From contig NZ_JAFBEG010000001.1 in the NCBI RefSeq assembly GCF_016908635.1, forward strand, positions 124,001 to 188,000: DNA of 64,000 bases, in the 5' to 3' direction. This stretch comes from Sporohalobacter salinus (GTDB lineage: Bacteria > Bacillota > Halanaerobiia > Halobacteroidales > Acetohalobiaceae). The translations under genes and the position numbers were made by a program. A model generated the notes under the pieces. It ran no database searches, had not been told where the DNA came from, and saw only the letters and a program-made list of their open reading frames with translations. Below are positions 16,751 through 26,099 of this stretch, piece after piece (the stretch's first letter is position 1; every line of letters begins with the position of its first letter).

Positions 16751-18505
16751 ATGAGAAGAACAAAGATTGTATGTACTATTGGCCCTGGTAGTGATGACAA
16801 AGAAACTTTATCGCAGCTAATTGACGCTGGGATGAACGTAGCGCGAATGAACTTTTCTCATGGTAATCATGAGGAACATAAAGAAAGAATTGAAAGAGTC
16901 AGAGACTTAGCTGCTAAAAAAGAAAAGCCAGTTGCTATTTTACTTGACACTAAAGGTCCAGAAGTGAGAACAGGTGAGTTAAAAAATGATGAAGAAGTCA
17001 TGTTGGAAAAGGGATCAAAATTTACAATAACAACGGAAGAAATTGAAGGAAATAATAAGAGAGTATCTGTTTCTTATAAGAAATTGCCAGAAGATGTTGA
17101 AGTAGGAGGAACTATTCTTATTGATGATGGTTTAATTGAGTTGGAAGTAGATAATATTTCCAATACAGAAGTAGAATGCACAGTACTTAATGGGGGAAAG
17201 CTGGGATCACATAAAGGAGTTAATTTACCTGGAGTTTCTGTTAATTTACCTGCAATTACTGAAAAAGATGTAGCAGATATTAAGTTTGGAATTGAAATAG
17301 ATGTGGATTTCATTGCTGCTTCCTTTATTCGAAAAGCTTCTGATGTATTAGAGATTAAGCGTATTTTAGAAGAAGATGAGGCTGATATTAAGATTATTTC
17401 TAAGATAGAAAATGAAGAAGGCGTTGAAAATATTGATGAAATTATTGAAGTTTCCAGTGGAATTATGGTTGCTAGAGGTGATCTAGGAGTTGAAATTCCT
17501 ACTGAACAGGTACCGGCAGCTCAGAAAATGATGATTGATAAATGTAATGAAGAAGGTAAGCCGGTGATTACTGCTACTCAGATGCTTGACTCTATGATTC
17601 GTAATCCTCGTCCTACTAGAGCAGAAGCTAGTGATGTAGCTAATGCTATTTTGGATGGAACTGATGCTACAATGTTGTCAGGAGAGACAGCAATTGGTGA
17701 GTATCCAGTAAGAGCAGTAGAAACAATGGCTAATATTGCTCAGGAGATTGAAGAATCTGAACAGTATGCTAAGCAGATGACGCAGAAAAATATGGTGCCT
17801 CCTCGAACAGTTACAGATTCAATCAGCTATTCAACATGTGAGACTGCTCAGGATTTAGGAGCATCAGCAATTATTACTTCTACAAGCTCTGGTCATACTG
17901 CTCGTATGGTTTCGAAATATCGACCTTATCCTCCAGTTATTGCAGCTACACCGAATCCTAAGGTTTGCAAACAATTAGCTTTATCTTGGGGGGTTAAGCC
18001 TATATTAGTAGAAGATACTGATTCTACTGATGATATGTTTGAGGTTTCAGTTCGCGGTGCATTAGATGCTGGATATATTGACCTGGGTGATCTAATCGTC
18101 TTAACAGCAGGAACTCCTGTTGGTGTAGCCGGTACTACTAATCTACTTAAAGTACATATTGTTGGGGAAGCAATCGTACGTGGAACCGGAATTGGAAAGA
18201 CTGCTTCTAGTGGTCGAGTCTGTATTGCTGAAAATCCTGATGAAGCTAATGAGAAGATGGAAGATGGAGATGTATTAGTTACTTATAGTACTGATAAAGA
18301 TTTTGTACCAGCAATGGAAAAAGCTAAAGCTGTGGTTACTGAAGAGGCTGGTTTGACTTCTCATGCTGCTATTGTTAGTTTAAATTTAGGAGTTCCAGCA
18401 GTAGTAGGTGCTTATGATGCTATGGAAATGTTAGAAGATGGAGATATGGTAACTGTTGATAGTGCACGTGGTTTAATATACAAAGGGGAAGCAAATGTTT
18501 TATAG
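16751..18505 (+). CDS. pyk: pyruvate kinase with C-terminal PEP-utiliser domain
   Basis: It converts PEP and ADP to pyruvate and ATP. The 584-residue protein has the barrel motifs RRTKIVCTIGP, RMNFSHG, LDTKGPEVRTG, SKIENEEG, VARGDLGVE and TATQMLDSM. After about residue 480 it has the extra swivelling domain with TSHAAIV, as in Bacillus pyruvate kinase. It is the last gene of accDA-pfkA-pyk and a strong terminator follows. Confidence 0.97.
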   Translation: MRRTKIVCTIGPGSDDKETLSQLIDAGMNVARMNFSHGNHEEHKERIERVRDLAAKKEKPVAILLDTKGPEVRTGELKNDEEVMLEKGSKFTITTEEIEGNNKRVSVSYKKLPEDVEVGGTILIDDGLIELEVDNISNTEVECTVLNGGKLGSHKGVNLPGVSVNLPAITEKDVADIKFGIEIDVDFIAASFIRKASDVLEIKRILEEDEADIKIISKIENEEGVENIDEIIEVSSGIMVARGDLGVEIPTEQVPAAQKMMIDKCNEEGKPVITATQMLDSMIRNPRPTRAEASDVANAILDGTDATMLSGETAIGEYPVRAVETMANIAQEIEESEQYAKQMTQKNMVPPRTVTDSISYSTCETAQDLGASAIITSTSSGHTARMVSKYRPYPPVIAATPNPKVCKQLALSWGVKPILVEDTDSTDDMFEVSVRGALDAGYIDLGDLIVLTAGTPVGVAGTTNLLKVHIVGEAIVRGTGIGKTASSGRVCIAENPDEANEKMEDGDVLVTYSTDKDFVPAMEKAKAVVTEEAGLTSHAAIVSLNLGVPAVVGAYDAMEMLEDGDMVTVDSARGLIYKGEANVL

Positions 18506-18514
18506 AACTAGGTT

Positions 18515-18545
18515 AGCACACAGTTAAAAACTGTGTGCTTTTTGT
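18515..18545 (+). terminator. terminator after pyk
   Basis: AGCACACAGTT (18515-18525) pairs with 18529-18539, followed by five T. It lies 10 bp after the pyk stop codon. Confidence 0.93.
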
Positions 18546-18605
18546 CTTTAATGTAAGTTGCATAGTTTTATAGAAAAAGTTTGAAATTATTCAGCAGAAG
18601 TACTT

Positions 18606-18634
18606 TTGACAGTGATAATCAATTATGTTAGAAT
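18606..18634 (+). promoter_or_regulatory. sigma-A-type promoter of dapF-dapL
   Basis: TTGACA (18606-18611) and TAGAAT (18629-18634) with a 17-base spacer lie 34 bp upstream of the dapF ATG. Confidence 0.75.
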
Positions 18635-18667
18635 TTATTTTAAGTTTAAGAGGAGGGATAAGTGAGA

Positions 18668-19507
18668 ATGGAGTTTACTAAAATGCATGGTTTAGGCAAT
18701 GACTTTATAATGGTTAATGGATTTGAAGAAACTATTTCAGATCCTAATCAATTGGCTGAAGCTATTTGTGATCGTAATTTTGGGGTTGGGTCTGATGGAT
18801 TAGTTCTGATTTTACCATCAGAACAGGAAGATGCCGATTTTAGAATGAGAATTTTTAATCCTGATGGTAGTGAACCTGAAATGTGTGGTAATGCTACTCG
18901 ATGTTTTGGTAAGTATCTTTATGATCGTAACTTAACTGAGAAAACTGAACTGAGGATAGAGACTTTAGCTGGAATGATACTTCCTGAACTAATAATTGAA
19001 AAAGATCAGGTTAAAGCTGTTCGAGTAGATATGGGGGAGCCTGGTTTGAGCAGTGATGAGATTCCGATTACTGGAATTAATAAGGAGAAAGTAATAAAAG
19101 AGAAGCTGAAGGTTGTTGATGAAGAATATGAGATTACTGCTGTATCTATGGGGAATCCTCATACTGTTATTTTTGTTGATGATATTGAGGAATTTCCGGT
19201 AGCAGAGGTAGGACCTAAAATTGAAGAACACCAACGTTTTCCTGAGAGGACGAATGTTGAATTTATTGAAGTAATTAATAGATCAGAGATTAAAATGCGT
19301 GTTTGGGAACGAGGAGCTGGAATTACTTTAGCTTGCGGTACAGGTGCCTGTGGTTCAACAGTAGCATCAGTTTTAAATAATTATGTTGATAAAGAAGTTA
19401 AAGTTCATTTATTAGGTGGTGACTTAATTATAAAGTGGGCTGAGAATAATCATGTCTATATGACTGGCCCAGCTGAAGAGGTATTTGTAGGTGAATGGAA
19501 GAAGTAA
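18668..19507 (+). CDS. dapF: diaminopimelate epimerase
   Basis: It interconverts LL- and meso-diaminopimelate for lysine and peptidoglycan synthesis. ATG 18668 is 10 bases after AGGAGGG, while the in-frame GTG at 18662 is too close to it. The 279-residue product has both catalytic cysteines, in MCGNATRC and ACGTGACGS, and the HGLGNDF N-terminus. dapL follows 39 bp later, so LL-DAP made by the aminotransferase is epimerised by its neighbour. Confidence 0.97.
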   Translation: MEFTKMHGLGNDFIMVNGFEETISDPNQLAEAICDRNFGVGSDGLVLILPSEQEDADFRMRIFNPDGSEPEMCGNATRCFGKYLYDRNLTEKTELRIETLAGMILPELIIEKDQVKAVRVDMGEPGLSSDEIPITGINKEKVIKEKLKVVDEEYEITAVSMGNPHTVIFVDDIEEFPVAEVGPKIEEHQRFPERTNVEFIEVINRSEIKMRVWERGAGITLACGTGACGSTVASVLNNYVDKEVKVHLLGGDLIIKWAENNHVYMTGPAEEVFVGEWKK

Positions 19508-19546
19508 ATATATTATTTAAATGATTAATTTAAGGAGGAGATGAGT

Positions 19547-20788
19547 ATGACAGAAGATAGTTTTATTCAACAACAATTTGCAGAGAGAATAGGTGGACAA
19601 GAGTTTGGTAAAGGAGATGTGATTTATAAGTTTGAGAAGATTAAACGGGCTAAAGCAGCTGCGAAAGAAGAAAATCCTAATATTGAATTAATAGATTTAG
19701 GTGTTGGTGAACCTGATTGGATGGCCGATGATAAAGTTATTGAAACGCTTTATGAAGAGGCCCAGAAGTGGGAGAACAGAGGGTATGCAGATAATGGTAT
19801 TTTTGCTTTTAAAGAAGCAGCTGCTGAATATATGGAAGAAGTATTTGGGGTTGAAGGTTTAGATCCAGAGACTGAGATAAATCATTCTATTGGTTCTAAA
19901 CCAGGTTTAGCTATGCTTCCTTCAGCTTTTATTAATCCTGGTGATATTACAATTATGACTACGCCTGGTTATCCAGTAATGGGAACTCATACAGAGTGGC
20001 TAGATGGTGAAGTAGTTAACTTGCCGTTACTTAAAGAGAATAATTTCTTACCTGATTTAAATAGTTTGACTGCAGAACAGAAGGATAGAGCTAAACTGCT
20101 TTATCTCAATTATCCTAATAATCCTACGGGAGCAGTAGCTACCGAAGAATTTTTTGCGGAGGTAGTTGAATTTGCTAAAAAGAATGATATTATTGTCATT
20201 CATGATGCTGCTTATGCTGGTTTAACTTTTGATGATTATGACCCGCTGTCTTTTCTATCGGTGCCAGGAGCTAAGGAAGTAGGAATTGAGATTCAATCAT
20301 TATCTAAGGCATTTAATATGACCGGTTGGCGAATGGCTTTTGTAGCTGGTAACCCACTAGTTGTTAATGCGTTTGCTACTGTTAAAGATAATAATGATTC
20401 AGGGCAGTTTAAAGCAATTCAAAAAGCTTGTATATATGCTTTAAATAATCCTGAAATTACTGAAAAGACCGCTAAAAAGTATTCTAGAAGACATGATATG
20501 TTAGTTGATGTTCTACAGGACTTAGGTTTTGAAGCTGAGAAGCCTAAAGGTTCTTTTTATCTTTATGTTTCAATTCCTAAAAGAACTAAAGATGGTGTTG
20601 AGTTTGAGAATGCTGAGGACTTTTGTCAATATTTAATTAAGGAACATTTAATCTCTGCAGTTCCATGGGATGATGCTGGATCTTTTGTGAGATTTTCAGT
20701 TACTTTTGTAGCTGAGGGAAGAGAAGAAGAAAAAGAAGTGATTGATGAAATTAAGGATAGATTATCTAGGGCTGAATTTGTATTTTAG
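19547..20788 (+). CDS. dapL: LL-diaminopimelate aminotransferase
   Basis: The class I/II PLP aminotransferase converts tetrahydrodipicolinate directly to LL-DAP, bypassing the acyl-blocked route. The protein of 413 residues has GVGEPDWMAD, RGYADNGIFAFKEAAAEYM, SIGSKPGLAMLPSAFINPGD, NYPNNPTGA and the PLP-lysine motif SLSKAFNMTGWR. ATG 19547 is chosen because ATG 19541 touches the Shine-Dalgarno AGGAGGAG. Its last 29 codons and terminator are copied at 28313-28396. Confidence 0.94.
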   Translation: MTEDSFIQQQFAERIGGQEFGKGDVIYKFEKIKRAKAAAKEENPNIELIDLGVGEPDWMADDKVIETLYEEAQKWENRGYADNGIFAFKEAAAEYMEEVFGVEGLDPETEINHSIGSKPGLAMLPSAFINPGDITIMTTPGYPVMGTHTEWLDGEVVNLPLLKENNFLPDLNSLTAEQKDRAKLLYLNYPNNPTGAVATEEFFAEVVEFAKKNDIIVIHDAAYAGLTFDDYDPLSFLSVPGAKEVGIEIQSLSKAFNMTGWRMAFVAGNPLVVNAFATVKDNNDSGQFKAIQKACIYALNNPEITEKTAKKYSRRHDMLVDVLQDLGFEAEKPKGSFYLYVSIPKRTKDGVEFENAEDFCQYLIKEHLISAVPWDDAGSFVRFSVTFVAEGREEEKEVIDEIKDRLSRAEFVF

Positions 20789-20847
20789 ATGGTAGTTTAA
20801 TTTATTAAAAAAAATTGTAAGTAGTGTAGTGATTGATATCTGTAATT

Positions 20848-20887
20848 AAAAAAACTCTCAGGAGTAGCTACTCCTGAGAGTTTTTTT
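20848..20887. terminator. terminator after dapL (bidirectional)
   Basis: A perfect 40-base palindrome: seven A, ACTCTCAGGAGTA-type arms meeting at GC, and seven T. It would work in both directions, as expected between genes that originally converged. A second copy is at 28457. Confidence 0.93.
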
Positions 20888-20903
20888 AATTAGAAAAATA
20901 ATT

Positions 20904-20974
20904 TTAGTTAACATTTGATAGATATAAGGTATTAATTATATGAAATTTGGTTGTAATCTTTACCATGTTACTTT
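20904..20974 (-). pseudogene. 3'-end remnant of a DUF4198 gene
   Basis: About 70 bp match the last 23 codons of the intact minus-strand DUF4198 gene (28508-28577). Here the frame stops early after HGKDYNQIS and similarity ends at 20974. It is a recombination remnant. The next 190 bp to the promoter at 21166 are AT-rich and without recognisable features. Confidence 0.8.
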
Positions 20975-21165
20975 GGTAGGGATATTTTAATACCTAGTAT
21001 ACATGTTTTAGTGACAGAAGGAGCATTAGATTAAGCAAAGTTAGATTATAGAAAGTAATACATAAAAAGACATGAAAGAATGATATTGTAAATATAAATA
21101 TTATAAATATGGATTTATAGTAGATTTGTTTTTAAATTTACAATTTAAAAAATAGCAAAAAAAGT

Positions 21166-21194
21166 TTGACAATTATACAAATAACATGTATAAT
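21166..21194 (+). promoter_or_regulatory. promoter of the sorbitol cassette
   Basis: TTGACA (21166-21171) and TATAAT (21189-21194), both perfect, have a 17-base spacer. It lies 206 bp before the binding-protein gene. Confidence 0.88.
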
Positions 21195-21196
21195 TC

Positions 21197-21224
21197 ATTT
21201 AAACGATTACGCAAACGTTTAAAT
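21197..21224 (+). promoter_or_regulatory. LacI-type operator
   Basis: ATTTAAACG at 21197-21205 and its exact complement CGTTTAAAT at 21216-21224 flank 10 bases and begin 2 bases after the -10 box. AAACG/CGTTT half-sites are typical of LacI-family operators, and a LacI-type gene is in the cassette. Confidence 0.8.
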
Positions 21225-21399
21225 GGAACAAAACACTTTTATTTTTATTTAGTAAAAATAATTAAAATTATCAATTTTATTAATTTTTTGAGGAGGTGAT
21301 ACATAAATAAGCAGGGAATAAGTTTTTATTATTGGTTTATCTTTTTGACGTTGGGATCAATAAATACTTAATTTAACTTAAATGGAGGTAATTAATTAG

Positions 21400-22362
21400 A
21401 TGAAAAAATTAAGTCATTTATTAAAATCTGCAGTTGTTGTTTTGGTTGCATTATTAATAATGGTATCAGGATCAGGTATGGTATCTGCTGAAGAATTTAC
21501 TGTAGGTATGACTGTACAGGATTTAAGTAATCAGATTTGGGCCGATGCAGCATCTGAAATCGAAAAATTAGTTGAAGCAGATGGTGGAGAGTTTACTGCT
21601 GTTGATTGTTCAAGTAATGCAGCTAAACAGGTTACCCAGATTGAGAATTTTATAGCTAGTGACGTAGATGCCCTTATTGTACACCCTGCTGAAAAGAATT
21701 CTGTTGAAGCTCCTTTGAAGAGAGCAATGGACAAAGGTATAAAGGTATTTAGTTGGGATGAAAAACTTGAGAACTCACATTTAAATTGGGTTATCGATAA
21801 TTATGAATTAGGTAAAGTTATCGGTAAACATGCTGCAAAGTGGATCAATGAAAAGCATGACGGAGAAGCTAAAGTGGGGGTATTGAACTATCCACAGATC
21901 GAAATCCTACTGCAGAGGGGAAAAGGTATCGCTGATGCTATAAATGAACATGCTCCAGATGCAAAGATTGTTGCAAAGTCTAGTGCAATTAACCCTGTAG
22001 AAGGAGTAGCTAAAACTGAAACATTCTTACAGGCTCATCCAGATATGAAAGTTATAGCAGCTATCGGTGGTGGCGGAGCTATCGGAGCCAATGAAGCTGT
22101 TAAAGCTTCTGGAAAATTAACAGAAGATTTTGGAATCTTTGCTGCTGATGCTACAGATCAGGAGCTTGAAGCAATGGCAAATAATGAAGCTAATAGAATG
22201 TCAGTTCTTATTACTGGTGATGCAGAAAAGATGGCTGAGATAATATATGGTTACCTACAGAAGATGATGGCCGGTGAAGAGGTACCAAAAGTTGTTTACA
22301 GAGAGCTAATTCCTGTTACAAGAGATAACTTAGATGAGCACTACAATACAGGAAGTAAGTAA
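21400..22362 (+). CDS. sugar ABC transporter substrate-binding protein
   Basis: The 320-residue exported protein belongs to the ribose/galactose (RbsB-like) periplasmic binding family. It has a signal peptide (KK, a hydrophobic core and a cleavage site after VSA near residue 30) and no lipobox cysteine, fitting a diderm periplasm. TAVDCSSNAAKQVTQIENFIA and ALIVHPAEKNSVEAPLKRAMDKGIKVFSWD are family hallmarks. With the ATPase, permease, polyol dehydrogenase and fructokinase downstream, the ligand is probably sorbitol or a related polyol. SD GGAGGT is 10 bases upstream. Confidence 0.9.
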   Translation: MKKLSHLLKSAVVVLVALLIMVSGSGMVSAEEFTVGMTVQDLSNQIWADAASEIEKLVEADGGEFTAVDCSSNAAKQVTQIENFIASDVDALIVHPAEKNSVEAPLKRAMDKGIKVFSWDEKLENSHLNWVIDNYELGKVIGKHAAKWINEKHDGEAKVGVLNYPQIEILLQRGKGIADAINEHAPDAKIVAKSSAINPVEGVAKTETFLQAHPDMKVIAAIGGGGAIGANEAVKASGKLTEDFGIFAADATDQELEAMANNEANRMSVLITGDAEKMAEIIYGYLQKMMAGEEVPKVVYRELIPVTRDNLDEHYNTGSK

Positions 22363-22394
22363 ATTTATTGATCATCCAATGAGATAAAGTAAAT

Positions 22395-22433
22395 AGATGG
22401 TCCTGGATGATCTCATCCAGAACCGTCTTTTTT
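22395..22433 (+). terminator. imperfect hairpin between binding protein and ATPase genes
   Basis: AGATGGTCCTGGATGA (22395-22410) pairs imperfectly with TCATCCAGAACCGTCT (22412-22427), followed by TTTTTT. An internal partial terminator would keep binding-protein mRNA above that of the membrane components, as in other ABC operons. Confidence 0.75.
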
Positions 22434-22460
22434 CTAAACTATAAATAAGGAGAGTTTGAT

Positions 22461-23978
22461 ATGATGGGTAACAATATTCTCCAATTGAAAAACATAACAA
22501 AAAAATATCCCGGGGTTGTAGCCCTGGATGATGTTTCCTTGAATGTAAAAGAGGGAGAGGTTCATGCATTAGTTGGAGAAAATGGGGCAGGCAAATCAAC
22601 ATTAATCAAAACCTGTACAGGGGCTGTTGAACCTAATGAGGGTAGAATAATTGTAGGTGATAAGGAATTTTCATCTATGACTCCCAAAACCTCTGAAGAA
22701 AATGGTATTTCAGTCATATATCAGGAATTTAATCTGATTGGTGAATTAAGTGTTGCGGAAAATATCTTTTTAGGAAATGCAATAAGAAATGGAGTAGTTA
22801 TTGATAAACAGGCAATGATAGATAAGTCAAATGAAATATTTGATCAATTAAATATTGAGATTGATCCTACAACTTTAGTCAAAGATCTCACAGTTGGATA
22901 TCAACAGATTGTAGAGATTGCCAAGGCCTTATCTAAAAATGCTCGTATACTGATTATGGATGAACCCTCAGCACCATTAACCAAATCTGAGTTGAAACAT
23001 TTATTCGCAATGGTAGATAGATTAAAAGAACAGGGGGTTACCATTATATACATTTCTCATCGACTGGATGAGGTATTTAGATTAACTGACCGTGTAACAG
23101 TTATCCGTGATGGAAAGAAGATAAAAACCTTAAACACAGATGAAACAGATGTTGATGAGCTAATAACTTTAATGGTAGGTAGAGAACTGAAAGAAACATT
23201 CCCTTCTCGAGAAGATAACATCAGTGAAGAGGTTTTACTTGAGGTAAATAATCTTTCCGGGAATGGGGTGAAAGATTGTTCGTTTAAATTAAAAAGAGGC
23301 GAGGTTTTAGGCTTTGGTGGACTAATAGGGGCGGGCAGGACCGAGTTAGCTGAGCTGATTTTTGGAGTTGAGAAAAAAACAGATGGAGAGATAATTTATA
23401 AAGGAGAAAAAATATTTCCCAAAAGTCCTCAAGAGGCTATAAACCATGGTATTGCCCTGGTTCCAGAAGATAGAAAACAACAGGGGGCACTTTTAGATAT
23501 TGATACTAAAGGAAATATTGCTATGGCAATTTTAAAACAGATATCATCCTATTTTGTGGTCGATAAACAAAAAGAGAAAGAGATTGCAAATAAATATAGA
23601 GAGAGATTGAGTATAAAAACTCCAAATCTTGAACAAAAGGTTAAAAAACTGAGTGGAGGTAATCAGCAAAAGGTTATTTTAGCTAAATGGCTGGCTTCAC
23701 AACCCGATTTAATTATCTTTGATGAACCTACCCGGGGAATAGATGTTGGAGCAAAATTTGAAATCTATAAGTTGATCAATAAATTAGTTTCAGAAGGTAA
23801 AACAATTATACTTATATCATCTGAAATGGAGGAACTAATCGGAATGTCTGACAGAATAATGGTATTAGCTGAAGGAGAAATAACAGGTATGCTAGAAAAA
23901 GAAGAATTCAGTCAGGAACAAATATTAAATTACGCATCAAAAATTGAGAGAGAGTGTGATTTAAATGAACCTCAATAA
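22461..23978 (+). CDS. sugar ABC transporter ATP-binding protein (RbsA/MglA type)
   Basis: The 505-residue protein contains two ABC domains. Domain 1 has Walker A GENGAGKST (about residue 38) and Walker B ILIMDEP; its signature is weak (VGYQQI). Domain 2 has a degenerate Walker A (GLIGAGRTE) and a normal signature LSGGNQQK with LIIFDEP. That asymmetry is normal for this family. It energises sugar import with the overlapping permease gene (14 bp). ATG ATG at 22461 follows AAGGAGAG. Confidence 0.95.
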   Translation: MMGNNILQLKNITKKYPGVVALDDVSLNVKEGEVHALVGENGAGKSTLIKTCTGAVEPNEGRIIVGDKEFSSMTPKTSEENGISVIYQEFNLIGELSVAENIFLGNAIRNGVVIDKQAMIDKSNEIFDQLNIEIDPTTLVKDLTVGYQQIVEIAKALSKNARILIMDEPSAPLTKSELKHLFAMVDRLKEQGVTIIYISHRLDEVFRLTDRVTVIRDGKKIKTLNTDETDVDELITLMVGRELKETFPSREDNISEEVLLEVNNLSGNGVKDCSFKLKRGEVLGFGGLIGAGRTELAELIFGVEKKTDGEIIYKGEKIFPKSPQEAINHGIALVPEDRKQQGALLDIDTKGNIAMAILKQISSYFVVDKQKEKEIANKYRERLSIKTPNLEQKVKKLSGGNQQKVILAKWLASQPDLIIFDEPTRGIDVGAKFEIYKLINKLVSEGKTIILISSEMEELIGMSDRIMVLAEGEITGMLEKEEFSQEQILNYASKIERECDLNEPQ

Positions 23979-24906
23979 AGTAAGAAAGTACGGGATATTT
24001 GTTGCACTTTTAGCATTGATAATTTTCTTTACAATATCTTCAGATGCATTTTTTACTTTTGGAAATTTAATTAATATTACAAGGCAGATATCCATGTTAG
24101 GGATTGCTGCAGTTGGTATGGCATTTGTATTATTATTAGGTGGTATCGATCTGTCTATTGGGTCACAGGTTAGTTTGGTAAATATTATTGCTGCTTGGTT
24201 AATGGCCAAGGCAGGAATGAATCCTGTTTTTGCAATTGTTATATCTTTGTCTGTAAGTACTTTTTATGGCTTTATGAATGGCTGGATTATTGCTAATATA
24301 AAGATGCCTCCCCTAATTGTAACTCTTGCCGGTATGACTATCTTACAGGGGGCAGCTTATATAATCTCTGATGGTGTGCCTATCTTTGGATTCCCTGAAT
24401 CATTTTCAGTCATCGGCCAGGGATATGTAGGTTTTATTCCGGTTCCAGTTATAATAATGGTGGTCATAATGTTAATTGGTTCCTTTATCTTAAATAAGAC
24501 CTATTTTGGTAGATATTTTTATGCTGTTGGAGATAATGAAGAGGCATCAGAATTATCTGGTATAAATGTCAAAAAGGTTAAATATCTGGTCTATACGTTA
24601 TCTGGTTTATTTGCAGGTATTGCCGGTATAGTAATGCTTTCAAGGACAAATTCTGGTCAGGCTATTGCAGGTAAGGGATTTGAACTTGATGTGCTGACTG
24701 CTGTCGTCCTTGGTGGAGTAAGTATTACTGGAGGTTATGGTAAGATCTTTCATGTAGTTGCTGGAGTACTAATTATGGGTGTGCTCAGTAATGGTATGGT
24801 TTTAATAAATGTAAGTGAATATTATCAGCTGGTTATAAAAGGATTAGTACTGTTATTGGCTGTTGGTTTTGATAGCTACCAAAAGCATGTGGCAAATGCT
24901 TCTTAA
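23965..24906 (+). CDS. sugar ABC transporter permease (RbsC type)
   Basis: The 313-residue integral membrane protein has eight or more hydrophobic segments and the family motifs GGIDLSIGSQVSLVNI and LTAVVLGGVSITGGYG, the latter being the cytoplasmic loop that meets the ATPase. It overlaps the ATPase gene by 14 bp. A single permease gene implies a homodimeric channel. Confidence 0.95.
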   Translation: MNLNKVRKYGIFVALLALIIFFTISSDAFFTFGNLINITRQISMLGIAAVGMAFVLLLGGIDLSIGSQVSLVNIIAAWLMAKAGMNPVFAIVISLSVSTFYGFMNGWIIANIKMPPLIVTLAGMTILQGAAYIISDGVPIFGFPESFSVIGQGYVGFIPVPVIIMVVIMLIGSFILNKTYFGRYFYAVGDNEEASELSGINVKKVKYLVYTLSGLFAGIAGIVMLSRTNSGQAIAGKGFELDVLTAVVLGGVSITGGYGKIFHVVAGVLIMGVLSNGMVLINVSEYYQLVIKGLVLLLAVGFDSYQKHVANAS

Positions 24907-24971
24907 ATATTATATAATTTAAATTAAATGCAATTTAAAATTTTAGTTTCTCCAAATAGGAAGTGATTTAA

Positions 24972-25961
24972 GTGAATGCAAAAATGAAAGATGTAGCCCA
25001 AAAAGCTGAAGTTTCCATAGCTACTGTTTCTCATGTGATCAATGAAACACGTTATGTTTCAGAGAATACAAAAAACAAAGTGATTAAAGCTATGAAAGAA
25101 TTAGATTATCATCCTAATTCTGCAGCCAGGCTCTTGAAAGGAAAAGAGTCAAAAATCATTGGTTTTTTGGTTCCTGATATAAGCAACTCTTTCTTTACAA
25201 AGATCGCCAAAGAAATTGAGTTAATTTTAAGAGACAGGGGATATAATTTAATTGTCAGTAATTCTGATGAAGAGGTCAAAAAAGAAAAAGAGCAATTGAA
25301 GGTTTTTAACTCTCAATTAATAGATGGACTCATAATGGCCCCTTCAGCAGATGATCACAGTTTTTTGGAAGAAAAATTAAAAGATTACCCTGTAGTCTTT
25401 ATTGATAGAAAACCTGCTGGTTATAACAAAGGAGATAGAGTCTTAGTTAAAAATGAGGATGGCTCTTATAATGCTGTAGAGCATTTGATTAACTCAGGAC
25501 ATACAAATATTGGAATAATAACCGGCCTCCCAGGTTTGACAACGACTAATGAAAGATTAGAGGGCTATAAGAAAGCTTTAAAAGATAATAATATAAGGAT
25601 TAGGAATGAGTTCATAAAGGGAGGCAATTCTATGTTCGATAGTGGTTATAAATTAACCAGGGAATTAGTTGATTCAACAGATATAACCGCTATTTTTGCA
25701 ACTAACAACTTAATGACTGTTGGTTCCATGAATTATTTAAAGGAAAACAGTGTCCAGATCCCTGAAGAAATAGCCATTATAGGATATGATAATTACAACT
25801 GGGCCACCATTACAGATCCATCATTATCTGTTGTTAAACAACCAATCCAAGAGATAGGTAAAAAATCGGCTGAATTAGTTTTAAGTAGGATTGATGAAGA
25901 AAAACAGGCTTTCAGTGAATACAGACTTGATAATAAATTAATCATTCGTTCATCTTGTTAA
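24972..25961 (+). CDS. LacI-family transcriptional regulator
   Basis: The 329-residue protein has a LacI N-terminal helix-turn-helix (KMKDVAQKAEVSIATVSHVIN), the hinge helix region PNSAARLLKGK and a periplasmic-binding-like sugar domain. The listed start is GTG 24972 with AGGAAG upstream; ATG 24984 is an alternative. It sits inside the cassette it probably controls, through the operator at 21197-21224 and with the imported polyol or its product as inducer. Confidence 0.93.
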   Translation: MNAKMKDVAQKAEVSIATVSHVINETRYVSENTKNKVIKAMKELDYHPNSAARLLKGKESKIIGFLVPDISNSFFTKIAKEIELILRDRGYNLIVSNSDEEVKKEKEQLKVFNSQLIDGLIMAPSADDHSFLEEKLKDYPVVFIDRKPAGYNKGDRVLVKNEDGSYNAVEHLINSGHTNIGIITGLPGLTTTNERLEGYKKALKDNNIRIRNEFIKGGNSMFDSGYKLTRELVDSTDITAIFATNNLMTVGSMNYLKENSVQIPEEIAIIGYDNYNWATITDPSLSVVKQPIQEIGKKSAELVLSRIDEEKQAFSEYRLDNKLIIRSSC

Positions 25962-26099
25962 TTTTGAGAAATTATTTTCAGCCTAATATCATAATCAGGG
26001 ATTTTAGAGGTGGGTAAAACACTCCTTTTATATTTAAGGTGGAAATTAAGTAACATTTACTTAGATATAAGTAATCTTTTCAAAGGGAAGTGAAATGAA

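Larger units (their letters stand above)
20700..20974. repeat. left copy of the direct repeat flanking the sorbitol cassette
   Basis: This stretch holds the last codons of dapL, its terminator and a truncated end of a DUF4198 gene. It aligns over its whole length with 28313-28577 (roughly 80-85% identity by eye, with small indels). In this copy dapL is intact and the DUF4198 end is a remnant. Confidence 0.88.
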
